A DNA stretch of 64,000 nt from Pseudomonadaceae bacterium (GTDB lineage: Bacteria > Pseudomonadota > Gammaproteobacteria > Pseudomonadales > Azotimanducaceae). The stretch lies in the NCBI GenBank assembly GCA_024743175.1, contig JANSXA010000004.1:248001-312000 (forward strand), read 5' to 3'. A program made the translations under genes and the position numbers. The notes below the pieces were generated by a model that saw only the letters and a program-made list of their open reading frames with translations, did no database searches and was not told the origin of the DNA. This document shows positions 24,090 to 32,170 of this stretch, one piece after another. The stretch's first letter is position 1; the number at the start of each line of letters is the position of its first letter.

Positions 24090-24572
24090 ATGAATATAGA
24101 AAAAAACAGCGTTGTGATGTTGCGCTACTGTTTGCGTGATGACGCTGGTGAGGTCATTGATGACACCATGAAAGATGAACCCATCGCTTTGTTGCATGGC
24201 CACGGCAACATCATGCCAGGACTCGAAAAGGCGTTGTCAGGGCGAGCTGCGGGTGACGAATTTGATGTGATTGTTGAGCCGGTTGACGGCTACGGTTTGC
24301 GCAAAGACGATCAGATTCAGCGGCTGTCGAAAAAATATTTTCCGGATGCCAAACGGCTCAAGCCGGGTATGCACACGGTGGTACAGACCAAAGAGGGCCA
24401 AAGGCAGGTCACCGTGCACAAAGTAGGCGGCAAGGTGATTGATGTTGATCTGAATCATCCTCTGGCCGGTCAGCGCCTGCACTTTCAACTGAACATTGTT
24501 GATGTTCGCGAGGCCACGGAATCAGAGCTGGCCCATGGTCATGCACACGCTGATGGACAGGATCATCATTAA
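24090..24572 (+). CDS. slyD: SlyD-like FKBP-type peptidyl-prolyl isomerase
   Basis: A 160-residue cis-trans prolyl isomerase and chaperone of the SlyD/FkpB type. FKBP-domain landmarks are V-M-L-R-Y-C-L-R-D-D-A-G-E-V-I-D-D-T, G-H-G-N-I-M-P-G-L-E-K-A-L-S-G and a closing N-H-P-L-A-G-Q-R-L-H-F. The insert-in-flap domain lies between (about 70-125). The C-terminus is His-rich (A-H-G-H-A-H-A-D-G-Q-D-H-H), shorter than the E. coli nickel-binding tail but of the same kind. It converges on the methyltransferase gene with a 4-base overlap. Confidence 0.9.
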   Translation: MNIEKNSVVMLRYCLRDDAGEVIDDTMKDEPIALLHGHGNIMPGLEKALSGRAAGDEFDVIVEPVDGYGLRKDDQIQRLSKKYFPDAKRLKPGMHTVVQTKEGQRQVTVHKVGGKVIDVDLNHPLAGQRLHFQLNIVDVREATESELAHGHAHADGQDHH

Positions 24573-25240
24573 GGTCCGGTACGGACAAAAAGCAATGCAA
24601 AGTGATCCAGCACCAGGCCCCCAGGTCCGGGCCAATCGTCGAAACGTTGATCTAATCTGAAGCCTTGTGCGGTTACTTCGTTGATTACCAGCTCAGGGGA
24701 AATACCGTGGCCATCTCGATCTTCTGGTAGGTCTTCGGGCTTTGAGGAGCTCATCCAGAGGGAAGGTTGAAAATCGATAACCAACAGGCGTCCTTCCGGC
24801 GTGAGTGAGCGTCGCAAACTATCGATGAAAGGGGACGGGTCGGTTAAGTGATGATAGACCATTCGGGTGACAATCGCGTCGCAGCAGTTTTTCGCAAGTC
24901 CGGTGTCTTCCGGCGTGCCTTGAATGGGAACAATCTGTTGAAGGTCTAAGTCCGTTGCCAATGCACGAATTTTCTCGAGGTTTTCAGGGTCAATTTCAGT
25001 GCCAAAAACCTTGCCGCTGGACCCAACCTGTGAGGCCAGATGGGGCAGCAGGACACCATCGCCAGCGCCGACATCTGCTACGTACATACCGTCTTTGAGG
25101 CCCAAGGTCTTTGCAATACGAACAGTTTCCTCAATTGAAGATGAACCGCAGCCCGTCGTGAGTGCGACAAACACTATGCTTAAGACAGTGGCAGCGAAAC
25201 CTGCAACCCAGGTCCGTTTGTGTGTTTTGGTTGAAACCAC
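24569..25240 (-). CDS. SAM methyltransferase-fold protein with a lipoprotein signal
   Basis: A 223-residue protein whose first 31 residues look like a lipoprotein signal peptide (basic start, hydrophobic core, lipobox A-L-T-T-G-C with Cys31). A class I methyltransferase fold follows: motif I in V-A-D-V-G-A-G-D-G (about 54-62), G-T-E-I-D (about 80) and T-R-M-V-Y-H-H-L-T near 125. Predicted export is odd because SAM is cytoplasmic; related exported 'predicted methyltransferases' are known in marine bacteria without an explained role. It is divergent from the TetR gene at 25400, with an A/T-rich intergenic region carrying a dyad. Confidence 0.82.
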   Translation of the reverse strand: MVSTKTHKRTWVAGFAATVLSIVFVALTTGCGSSSIEETVRIAKTLGLKDGMYVADVGAGDGVLLPHLASQVGSSGKVFGTEIDPENLEKIRALATDLDLQQIVPIQGTPEDTGLAKNCCDAIVTRMVYHHLTDPSPFIDSLRRSLTPEGRLLVIDFQPSLWMSSSKPEDLPEDRDGHGISPELVINEVTAQGFRLDQRFDDWPGPGGLVLDHFALLFVRTGP

Positions 25241-25273
25241 TTGCCTCTCCAGTTTATGTGTAAAATAATAATA

Positions 25274-25297
25274 ATTGTATAAATATCAATTTACAAT
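25274..25297. promoter_or_regulatory. A/T-rich dyad between the methyltransferase and TetR genes
   Basis: ATTGTA (25274-25279) and TACAAT (25292-25297) are perfect inverted 6-base arms around a 12-base A/T-rich centre. The dyad lies 34 bases upstream of the methyltransferase start and about 100 bases before the divergent TetR-family gene, where an autoregulatory TetR operator often occurs. The arms are short and the region A/T-rich, so chance is possible. Confidence 0.3.
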
Positions 25298-25399
25298 AAA
25301 GAAAAATCGCCCAGGAGGTGCTTGGCATTTCATGTTTAGAATACTGCGAAACGGTGAGGCGTTGGCTATAGTCATCTTCTCTTTGAGCAGAGTCAGTGG

Positions 25400-25987
25400 A
25401 TGCCCAGACCTAAAGTTGATGTAAATCTTAAGCGACGCGAGATATTGGCAGTCGCACAGCGGCAGATCGAGCAATATGGCCCCTATAAGGTGACGATGCA
25501 GGATATTTCCGAAGCCTGCGGGATGTCTCAATCAAATATCTATCGTTTCTTTGCAAGCAAGGACGCCTTGCTCGCGAGTCTGGCTGATCAGTGGTTTGAA
25601 GAAATCGAAAGCAGATTGGCAGATGTTATGTCTTCCCGGGGCACGCCGCAGGAGGTTCTCGAGCGCTTTATTCGAACCCAGTTCAGCATGAAACGAGACA
25701 GGTACGATCAAAATCCGTCGTTGTTTGTCAGCTACCTCAGCCTTGCCGCTATGAACCCTGACGCCGTGCAGAAGCACGTAAGCAAGCTGCAGAAGTGGTT
25801 GCGGATTTTGGTAAAGAATTGTCTACCTCCCGGCAAGGCATCCCCGCGGATGGTTGCACTGGTGGAAGACATGACCATTAAGTATCGCGATCCTCACCTT
25901 ATCTCCGCGCATCGAAGAGAATGCACCGATGCGCGTCTTGATGCCTTGTTACGTGCTGTGAGCGAGTTGCTGTCAGGTGAGGTGTGA
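25400..25987 (+). CDS. TetR-family transcriptional regulator
   Basis: A 195-residue regulator. The N-terminal helix-turn-helix domain reads R-R-E-I-L-A-V-A-Q-R-Q-I-E-Q-Y-G...V-T-M-Q-D-I-S-E-A-C-G-M-S-Q-S-N-I-Y-R-F-F-A-S-K-D-A-L (about 12-54), typical of TetR. The C-terminal ligand domain (60-195) gives no ligand clue; TetR_C_7-like members regulate efflux or lipid genes. Candidate targets are the divergent methyltransferase, itself and the following membrane-anchored gene at 26070. Confidence 0.92.
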   Translation: MPRPKVDVNLKRREILAVAQRQIEQYGPYKVTMQDISEACGMSQSNIYRFFASKDALLASLADQWFEEIESRLADVMSSRGTPQEVLERFIRTQFSMKRDRYDQNPSLFVSYLSLAAMNPDAVQKHVSKLQKWLRILVKNCLPPGKASPRMVALVEDMTIKYRDPHLISAHRRECTDARLDALLRAVSELLSGEV

Positions 25988-26004
25988 TGATAGTCGTTGT
26001 GATT

Positions 26005-26030
26005 TAGTGTTATACATTACTAATACACTA
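26005..26030. promoter_or_regulatory. imperfect dyad between the TetR gene and the 26070 gene
   Basis: TAGTGT (26005-26010) and ACACTA (26025-26030) are perfect inverted arms around a 14-base A/T-rich centre, 40 bases before the next gene. It could be an operator for the adjacent TetR protein. Its arms differ from the dyad at 25274, which weakens the idea that one protein binds both. Confidence 0.3.
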
Positions 26031-26069
26031 TGACAGAATGCTCGCTCCTTAACTCATTAGCTGTATCTG

Positions 26070-26633
26070 ATGCGTATTCGAATTTGGCTTGGTCGTATTG
26101 CCCTGGGGATGGGAGCACTTATCCTGACGGGCATTGTCTGCCTGCTTATCTATCAGCGCTTCTCGGACGGACCGACAGGACCGCTGCCCGGTGGTCCTTT
26201 CACCAGCGGGGAGGTAGTGAGTGCACCGGTTGCAGATTGGGCTCCACTGGCAGGTGACTTTGAGTTTGAGCTGGTCGGCGAGCAGAGCTCACGTACGGCG
26301 GGCGGTCTGTTGGTGGACGGTAATCTTTATATTTCCTGTGATCTTGGCTTCATCTGGGCTCGCCTGCCGGATGGTCTACCGAAGAATATGCTGCACACCA
26401 TCTGGTGGTTTAAAACCTGGCACGAAAAGGCGTTATTGGATGGGCGAGTGCGCATCAGAAAGGACGGTAGAATCTATTCCGGTGATATTGAACGCGTGCA
26501 GGATCCACAACGCCTGGCTCAGTTAAAACGCGTTCTTGAAGACGAGGCGGCAAAGTTCTTTGGACCAGATGCATTGGGACCTCCGCCGGAGCGGCCACCA
26601 AACGACATCTGGTTCTTCCGGGTACGTCAGTAG
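26070..26633 (+). CDS. membrane-anchored protein of unknown function
   Basis: A 187-residue protein with one N-terminal transmembrane segment (about 9-29) and an extracytoplasmic domain. It includes L-L-V-D-G-N-L-Y-I-S-C-D-L-G-F-I-W-A-R-L-P, then W-W-F-K-T-W-H-E-K-A-L-L-D-G-R-V-R-I-R-K-D-G-R-I-Y. The pattern suggests a small beta-rich domain seen beside oxidoreductase and permease genes, but I cannot name it. It lies 82 bases after the TetR gene, possibly under its control. Confidence 0.68.
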   Translation: MRIRIWLGRIALGMGALILTGIVCLLIYQRFSDGPTGPLPGGPFTSGEVVSAPVADWAPLAGDFEFELVGEQSSRTAGGLLVDGNLYISCDLGFIWARLPDGLPKNMLHTIWWFKTWHEKALLDGRVRIRKDGRIYSGDIERVQDPQRLAQLKRVLEDEAAKFFGPDALGPPPERPPNDIWFFRVRQ

Positions 26634-26660
26634 CTGCGGTGGACGAAAATCAGAGACTCC

Positions 26661-27632
26661 CTAGAGGCTGTATCTGTTTAAGAAAGACCGTACGTCATCT
26701 GCGCTCTGGGCAGGCACTTCTTCCATTGGTATATGGCCCACGTCCGGATATACGATCAGTTCTGCATTGGGTAACGCCTGCAGAAACTGGTCTCCCACGC
26801 TGGCCGGAATGACTGCGTCATGTTCGCCCCAAAGTATAAGTGTCGGGTGATTGAGGGTTGAAAGATCCCATTGAGGCTGGTCCCCACCACGCCAGGATGA
26901 AAATCTTTTCAACGTTGCATCACGCGTACCTTCCCGCATCGAAAGATCGTAGTAACGGGCAATCAGTGCATCGTCGACAAATTCAGGATCAAAGTGGGAC
27001 GCCTTCAAGCCCTGGGTGACCAGAAAGTATGGGTCAATATAGCGTGCAACACCCTGGAACCAGGGTTTGCGCAGCAGACTGAAAGCCAGCGGTGCTTCAC
27101 GCTCGTCTTCATCATCAGCAGTCTGTTGGGTGTTGTCCCGCCATGTTGGCAGCCCGGACGCATCTACCAGAATCATTGCCACTACATCGTCAGGGTGTGC
27201 CAGCGCGTAACGCCACGTCACGCCGCCACCCATGGAATTACCGCCCAGCACAAATTCTCTCAGGTTCAGGTGTTGTGCCAGCGCCTTCACAACGGTGACA
27301 AAAGTTTCCGTTGAATAATCATCTGCGGGGGTCCTGCCGGTCAGACCATGTCCGGGTAAATCCACGGAAACGATCCGGTAGGTATCACCTAACAATTCAA
27401 CCCACGGTTCCCACGTGTGCAGAGACGAATTGGAACCGTGTACCAGTACTATTGGCTGCCCGTTGGCGTTGCCCTGATCGCGAAAATGCACCCGGCCGTT
27501 AATTCCCAAAAGCAGAAACTGAGACGCTTCATTGGTGTATCTGGCATCTACCTCGGCAGCGGGTATATCTGTTTCGAATAACACAAAACCGGCAATCACC
27601 AGTAAAACAACAATTCCAATCAACCATTTCAT
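26661..27632 (-). CDS. alpha/beta-hydrolase, membrane-anchored or exported
   Basis: A 323-residue alpha/beta-hydrolase with an N-terminal hydrophobic segment (about 3-20) serving as signal anchor. Catalytic elements: oxyanion region V-L-V-H-G-S-N-S-S (about 62-70), nucleophile elbow G-G-N-S-M-G-G (Ser near 133), the acid in L-W-G-E-H-D-A-V and the terminal His in D-V-G-H-I-P. Hydrolases of this shape cleave esters, lactones or C-C bonds; the substrate is unknown. Clustered with NTF2-like and DUF4760 genes on the same strand. Confidence 0.88.
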   Translation of the reverse strand: MKWLIGIVVLLVIAGFVLFETDIPAAEVDARYTNEASQFLLLGINGRVHFRDQGNANGQPIVLVHGSNSSLHTWEPWVELLGDTYRIVSVDLPGHGLTGRTPADDYSTETFVTVVKALAQHLNLREFVLGGNSMGGGVTWRYALAHPDDVVAMILVDASGLPTWRDNTQQTADDEDEREAPLAFSLLRKPWFQGVARYIDPYFLVTQGLKASHFDPEFVDDALIARYYDLSMREGTRDATLKRFSSWRGGDQPQWDLSTLNHPTLILWGEHDAVIPASVGDQFLQALPNAELIVYPDVGHIPMEEVPAQSADDVRSFLNRYSL

Positions 27633-27657
27633 ATATCTGTTCTCTGTTTCTGTGGTT

Positions 27658-28008
27658 TCAAGTGTCTGTTACGCCAACAAAGCCAATCATGCGGGTGATT
27701 AGACCTGCATCATCCAGATCGATTACATACTGACCGAGCTGGCTCTGATCTCCTTCGCCAAAGCGGACAGTTACGCGAACGAAGTTCAACGTGGTGCTTA
27801 TGCCCGCTACCGATACCGGCATCCCCGGCGCCATCTTTGAGAACACACCAACGTATTCTTTGACCTCGGCGGCATTCCGCAGAGGTGCTTCGGTGCGAGG
27901 GTCGGCGTAAAAAATCTCTGCCCCCAGACTTTTATCTACCTGCGCATTGCGAATGGCGGCGTCCTGTTCAGCCCACGCTGAAAAGAAATTTTCGACTGCT
28001 GTACTCAT
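27658..28008 (-). CDS. SnoaL/NTF2-like protein (ketosteroid isomerase fold)
   Basis: The coding part is 116 residues, starting M-S-T-A-V-E-N-F-F-S-A-W-A-E-Q-D; the open frame runs further upstream, but that part does not read as protein and overlaps the next gene antiparallel to its codon pattern. The fold is the NTF2-like cone: helix, A-E-I-F-Y-A-D-P-R-T-E-A-P-L, V-A-G-I and the C-terminal sheet. Such proteins act as isomerases, cyclases or binding proteins. It lies 25 bases upstream of the alpha/beta-hydrolase on the same strand. Confidence 0.78.
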   Translation of the reverse strand: MSTAVENFFSAWAEQDAAIRNAQVDKSLGAEIFYADPRTEAPLRNAAEVKEYVGVFSKMAPGMPVSVAGISTTLNFVRVTVRFGEGDQSQLGQYVIDLDDAGLITRMIGFVGVTDT

Positions 28009-28060
28009 GATCTCACTTCCTAAAAAATGCGGATAGCTGCGCCGAAGATCAGCACTGCTC

Positions 28061-28576
28061 TCAGGGTTTCCAGTTCTTGTGCAGAATATGCGCCGGTTCA
28101 GACGAAGTCTTATGTATCTGAGCCTGATCTCCCAGCCACTCAAACCACTCGCCCCAGGAGGGCTGGTGTTGTTCTTCGCGCAATTCCTGTTGCCACACCC
28201 GCAGCTTGATGCACATATTCGAGATAATGCCGCCGGCCAGGTCCAGGACCAGGTCCAGCGGAGCGATGCGTTTGAAAACCAGCAGGCCCATGGTTTCAAA
28301 CGAGGTGGCCACAGTGACCGCAGCGCGATCATATTTGACACCCATATTGTGCAATTGTTCTCGTGTTACCCCGTCGGGCACGGCATGCAGCAGGGTGATG
28401 GCCGCGGCCAGATCGCGGTTGTAGAAGGTCTGTGCCAGATTGATGGCCACCGCATCGCGCTGCTGCCTGCGCAAATGGCGGATCTGTATCCAGCCAACAA
28501 TAAGGCCGGTGATGATGGTGCCCGCGCCGACAATATCGGCGATATTGGCCCAGGTACCCAGGCTGAAGTCCGTCAT
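28061..28576 (-). CDS. DUF4760-like membrane-anchored protein
   Basis: A 171-residue protein with one transmembrane helix (about 10-29) followed by a cytosolic helical domain: R-H-L-R-R-Q-Q-R-D-A-V-A-I-N-L-A-Q-T-F-Y-N-R-D-L, then D-R-A-A-V-T-V-A-T-S-F-E-T-M-G-L-L-V-F. This pattern matches DUF4760 proteins, found widely in bacteria without known function. It leads the three-gene run with the NTF2-like and alpha/beta-hydrolase genes. Confidence 0.75.
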   Translation of the reverse strand: MTDFSLGTWANIADIVGAGTIITGLIVGWIQIRHLRRQQRDAVAINLAQTFYNRDLAAAITLLHAVPDGVTREQLHNMGVKYDRAAVTVATSFETMGLLVFKRIAPLDLVLDLAGGIISNMCIKLRVWQQELREEQHQPSWGEWFEWLGDQAQIHKTSSEPAHILHKNWKP

Positions 28577-28722
28577 CTTTGCAGTGCCCCCACTTACGCG
28601 TTTCTAGTGGGTGCTGCGGCGGTCAATACACAGGCGCAGCACGCCGGAAGTGTTCAGTATAGATACAAAGAGGGTGGTGAGGCACCAGTTGGGGGGTAGT
28701 GTTATCCCGTGTGAGTCGCTTC

Positions 28723-29205
28723 CTAAACCCACTTCTCGGGATAGATCTGAATGATCTCAATGAGCGAGCCATCAGGATCCTGACAGATTGCAATGTCTGC
28801 TTTGCCCTCTTCAGTCTGCTTCGGTTCGGATAAAAACCGGACGCCTGCAGCGAGTAACTCTTTGTAGTCCTGTTCCAGGTTCTGGCTGGCCAGGCACATT
28901 CTGACAATACCTGTGTCCTGATTGCGCAGGGCAGTAGCAGTTTCCTCCTCGCCGCCCCATTCGGTGAGGTCCAGCTTTGGAAAGCCACGATTCAATTGCA
29001 TGATGCAGGCGCGGCCTGTTGCTTCAAGAGGCAGGTTGAGGGCAGCCGCTGCTTTCGGGTTGAGTGTTTCCGGTTTGGTTGTATTCAGGTTGAGATAGGG
29101 AATGCCGGGCATCAGCACGGTAAAGCCCAGCAGCTCATAAAAGGCAACTGAATCTTCCAGTCTGGTGACATTCACGTTGATATGACCCCAGGATAATCTG
29201 GCCAT
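28723..29205 (-). CDS. VOC-superfamily (glyoxalase-fold) protein
   Basis: About 160 residues. The glyoxalase pattern is clear: W-G-H-I-N-V-N-V-T-R-L-E-D-S-V-A-F-Y-E-L-L-G-F at the start and A-I-C-Q-D-P-D-G-S-L-I-E-I-I-Q-I near the end, giving likely metal ligands His and Glu. VOC enzymes include lyases, isomerases and extradiol dioxygenases; nothing here specifies which. The ATG two codons in (29205) is preferred over the one at 29211. Confidence 0.87.
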   Translation of the reverse strand: MARLSWGHINVNVTRLEDSVAFYELLGFTVLMPGIPYLNLNTTKPETLNPKAAAALNLPLEATGRACIMQLNRGFPKLDLTEWGGEEETATALRNQDTGIVRMCLASQNLEQDYKELLAAGVRFLSEPKQTEEGKADIAICQDPDGSLIEIIQIYPEKWV

Positions 29206-29283
29206 GGGCATTCCCGAGCTTCAATTGGTTTGATGTCGGAGTATAACGCGGCAGCGTCAAGGAGGAATTGCCGACGTTAGGAG

Positions 29284-30858
29284 TTAGAAGCCCAGCTGCC
29301 GCAAAGCTGCAGCAACGCGAGCGCGCATGGGCTCAGCGGTTATTGGATAATTGCGGAAAAAGTCATTGCTTCTGATCTGCGGTCCGCGCTCGCGTACTTC
29401 TGCTGCCCACGCCTGCGCACGTAACGGATTGCCGGCCAACTGCTGCGCTGCCGCTGCGAGCAGCGCCATAAATACATGTGCACCCGGCGATTGTGCGGCA
29501 CGGTCCGTCCACTCGATAGCTTCCGAATACTCTTCGTGGGCAATGTGGGTGAAACCGCGGGCCCCGAGCATGGCGTAGTACAACGGGTCGAGAGGACTCA
29601 AGCGCATGGCCTGATCGATCTGGCCGCGACCATCAGCCTGGACGCCGGCAATTGTATTGGTCCAGGCAAGCGCATAGATACCCTGGGCGTAGTTCGGGCA
29701 GAGGGCGATTGCCCGCTCAAGCCACGACCGGGCACGTTCGAGATCGGTTTCCAGCCAGAAGCTGCGTCCCATGGTGAAGTTTACAAACGGGTCAAGCGGG
29801 TCGATATCAAGACCGCGCTGAGCACTGTCGCGGGCAAGTGCAACCTCGCCTCCAATATTATTTGTTAGATGCATGAATGCAGTTTGAAAATGCACAAAAG
29901 AAAGGCCCGCATGTGCCCGCGCAAAATCAGGATCCTCGCGAACGGCATGCTCGAATAGTGCAGTCGCTGTTGAATTATCTGTCGCATTGAACCGGTAAAG
30001 ATGCTGCAGGCCCAGGTGATAGGCTGACCACGCGCTGAGATTGTCACTGTTCATCAGCCGTGCACGCGTCGCCTCGTGCAGCGGAATCTGAATTTCCAGC
30101 GAGGCAAGTATCTTCGCACGGATCTCATCACGAACCGCATGGACTTCATCAACGTAACCTTTGTAACGCTCCCCCCAGACAACATCACCACCAAGCGCAT
30201 CAACAAGTTCGGTTGTAATAACAAGCTGCTGGCCAGTAACTTCAACCGTGCCCGACAGAATATATTGAACACCCAGCGTACGCCCAACGGCTTGGGGTTC
30301 GAGATCCTGTCCACCAAGACGAAACGATGAACCTCTGGCGATAACAAAAAGCCATCGCAGGCGAGCAAGCTCTGTAATCAGTTCATGGGGCAGACCTTGC
30401 GCAATATTATCGTAGGCGCCTGCTGCGCCTATGCACTGAAACGGCAGCACGGCAATGGATGGCCGCGTATCTGTATCGGCTGTTGTACCCAACCCTAAGG
30501 TATCGTCAGCAGGCGGATTGGCAGGCAACACTGCTAGGACCGGATCACGTTGTACACGCACATCAGCGACAAAGCGAAACCCCATGCCGTGAACTGTCCT
30601 GATGAATTTCTGCGCTTTACCATTATCCCCCAGAGCCTTGCGGGCGAGCTTTACACGACTGGTCAAAGCGGAATCAGTAACGACACGTCCGTCCCAGACT
30701 TTCTCGAAGATCTCATCTTTGGAAACGACGCGCTCACGATGTTCCACAAGAAACGCAAGCAGCGCAAACACCTGGGGCTCAAGCGGGCAAGGTGAGCCGG
30801 CTCTGCGCAGCTCAACTCTGGCGATATCAAGCTCAAAGGCGCCGAAGTGGTAAATCAT
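29284..30858 (-). CDS. CadC-like winged-helix regulator with TolB-like and TPR domains
   Basis: About 524 residues from the ATG at 30858 (F-G-A-F-E-L-D-I-A-R...). Residues ~1-100 form an OmpR-type winged helix (L-E-P-Q-V-F-A-L-L-A-F-L-V-E-H-R-E-R-V-V-S-K...F-I-R-T-V-H-G-M-G-F-R-F). Residues ~140-260 resemble the TolB-like domain found in adenylate-cyclase/CadC relatives (S-I-A-V-L-P-F...A-R-G-S-S-F). The remainder holds TPR-type repeats. Unlike CadC I see no transmembrane helix between the domains, so it should be a soluble one-component regulator. It is divergent from the cupin gene at 31003, its likeliest target along with itself. Confidence 0.88.
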   Translation of the reverse strand: MIYHFGAFELDIARVELRRAGSPCPLEPQVFALLAFLVEHRERVVSKDEIFEKVWDGRVVTDSALTSRVKLARKALGDNGKAQKFIRTVHGMGFRFVADVRVQRDPVLAVLPANPPADDTLGLGTTADTDTRPSIAVLPFQCIGAAGAYDNIAQGLPHELITELARLRWLFVIARGSSFRLGGQDLEPQAVGRTLGVQYILSGTVEVTGQQLVITTELVDALGGDVVWGERYKGYVDEVHAVRDEIRAKILASLEIQIPLHEATRARLMNSDNLSAWSAYHLGLQHLYRFNATDNSTATALFEHAVREDPDFARAHAGLSFVHFQTAFMHLTNNIGGEVALARDSAQRGLDIDPLDPFVNFTMGRSFWLETDLERARSWLERAIALCPNYAQGIYALAWTNTIAGVQADGRGQIDQAMRLSPLDPLYYAMLGARGFTHIAHEEYSEAIEWTDRAAQSPGAHVFMALLAAAAQQLAGNPLRAQAWAAEVRERGPQIRSNDFFRNYPITAEPMRARVAAALRQLGF

Positions 30859-31002
30859 GGCGTTGAGAATAGAGCAGTCTCGCTGCCTCGCATAGAGATC
30901 TCCAGCTATTCTCCATGCCTTCGCCATGTTTGCAGAGGTGGAGCGCGAAACAATACCCCTATTGGAGGACGTCACTCCGCAAAGCGATAAAAGGAAAGTA
31001 CG

Positions 31003-31368
31003 ATGAAAGAGCAGAGAAAAGAGTTACCAGTTCGCCTTGAGGCGGGAGAAATCTGTTTCCAGGGTCACAACTGGGGTGAAATGAATGTGGCAAGGGTCCG
31101 ATTCCCGAAGGGTGCGGATGCCACGCCACTGCTGGAAGGCCTGCCAGAAAATCTGTGTCAGTGCCCGCACTGGGGCACGGTGCTTAAAGGCTCGATTACC
31201 GTAAGCTATGCCGATGGAACCGAAGAGACGGTTAACGCTGGAGAAGTTTATTACTGGCCGCCTGGGCACACTATTCGAATTAACGAGGAATACGAAGCTG
31301 TTGAATTCAGTCCTCGCGACCAGATGGAAGAACTGATGGGGCACCTCGAGTCCAAACTTTCGGGATGA
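31003..31368 (+). CDS. cupin-domain protein
   Basis: A 121-residue single-domain cupin. It keeps a reduced first motif around L-C-Q-C-P-H-W-G-T-V-L-K-G and the second motif G-E-V-Y-Y-W-P-P-G-H-T. The usual metal-binding His pair is partly replaced; C-x-C-P-H and P-G-H remain. The opening of the protein (K-E-L-P-V-R-L-E) suggests a small regulatory or sensor cupin. Divergently transcribed next to the CadC-like regulator. Confidence 0.8.
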   Translation: MKEQRKELPVRLEAGEICFQGHNWGEMNVARVRFPKGADATPLLEGLPENLCQCPHWGTVLKGSITVSYADGTEETVNAGEVYYWPPGHTIRINEEYEAVEFSPRDQMEELMGHLESKLSG

Positions 31369-31398
31369 TGGATGCCTCTGTGAAAGAACAGCGCTTCT

Positions 31399-31857
31399 TC
31401 ACTTCTGTGGGTTCAGCCGAATCGTAAAGTCGCCGCTAAAGCTGCTGTGAGGTGTTTCTTCAACAACCACCTGAGTACTCAGATTGAGCCTCAGTTTGCC
31501 GGTATTGCGCAGTTGCTCAAAATCATTCATGTGCTCAGCAATGCTGCAACGCGTCAGGATAGTTTCGCGAATCGGCTGATCGAATTTGATCTGCCCTGAC
31601 GCATGGAGGATCGACGCCTGCAGATTTTCCCGTGCCAGAGCCAGATAAACAGCGCCCCATGCGGTCAATGCCTGGATCGCATACAGGCTGCCTCCAAAAG
31701 CGGAGCCATGGGTGTTGGTGTTCGGGGCTAGCGCCGCTGCGGTGGTTAAAACGTGATCTTCAAAAGTTTCTGCACGCATCTGCATAGCAGTAGACAATGG
31801 AAAATCCGACTGCCAGAGTCGTTGTAGCTGTTGGCATAGGGCTGTGTTGTCAGTCAT
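31399..31857 (-). CDS. hotdog-fold thioesterase, YiiD C-terminal-like
   Basis: A 152-residue hotdog protein. It has N-T-H-G-S-A-F-G-G-S-L-Y-A-I-Q-A-L-T-A-W-G (about 48-68), typical of the YiiD_C/putative thioesterase family, and a later sheet I-L-T-R-C-S-I-A. It would hydrolyse acyl-CoA or acyl-ACP thioesters, chain length unknown. In E. coli this domain is fused to a GNAT domain; here it stands alone. Confidence 0.83.
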   Translation of the reverse strand: MTDNTALCQQLQRLWQSDFPLSTAMQMRAETFEDHVLTTAAALAPNTNTHGSAFGGSLYAIQALTAWGAVYLALARENLQASILHASGQIKFDQPIRETILTRCSIAEHMNDFEQLRNTGKLRLNLSTQVVVEETPHSSFSGDFTIRLNPQK

Positions 31858-31898
31858 CTTGTAGTTTTCTTAGATAGTAAAATAGAGGAGCAGGCGTT

Positions 31899-32168
31899 GT
31901 GATCAGCGTGAACATGGTAGCGGCCAATGTCTATGAAGTTGTCATAGAAGGCGCAAATGAGACTATCCACCACGTGCATATGTCGCAGGAATATTATCGA
32001 AAGCTGTGTGGTGCAACGGTTACTCATGAGTATGTGCTGGTCCAGGCGTTCAGGTTCCTGTTAGAACGTGAACCCAGTTCGGCCATCCTCGCGGAATTTG
32101 ATGTGCAGGACATCAACAGATATTTTCCGGAGTTTGAAGCCGAACTGATCTCGCGCCTGGATCGCTGA
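31899..32168 (+). CDS. small conserved-looking protein of unknown function
   Basis: An 89-residue acidic protein with GTG start and a good ribosome binding site (GAGGAG, 8 bases upstream). It reads as a small alpha/beta domain: Y-E-V-V-I-E-G-A-N-E-T-I-H-H-V-H-M-S-Q-E-Y-Y-R-K-L, then an L-V-Q-A-F-R-F-L-L-E-R-E helix and an F-D-V-Q-D-I-N-R-Y-F-P-E-F-E segment. No family assigned. It ends 2 bases before the convergent nitroreductase stop. Confidence 0.68.
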   Translation: MISVNMVAANVYEVVIEGANETIHHVHMSQEYYRKLCGATVTHEYVLVQAFRFLLEREPSSAILAEFDVQDINRYFPEFEAELISRLDR

Positions 32169-32170
32169 AA

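Noticed and set aside
29212-29283. Possible tRNA or small RNA gene in short intergenic gaps
   Set aside because: No gap in the window shows a cloverleaf, a CCA end or T-loop consensus (GTTCRANNC) with paired arms; none was supported.
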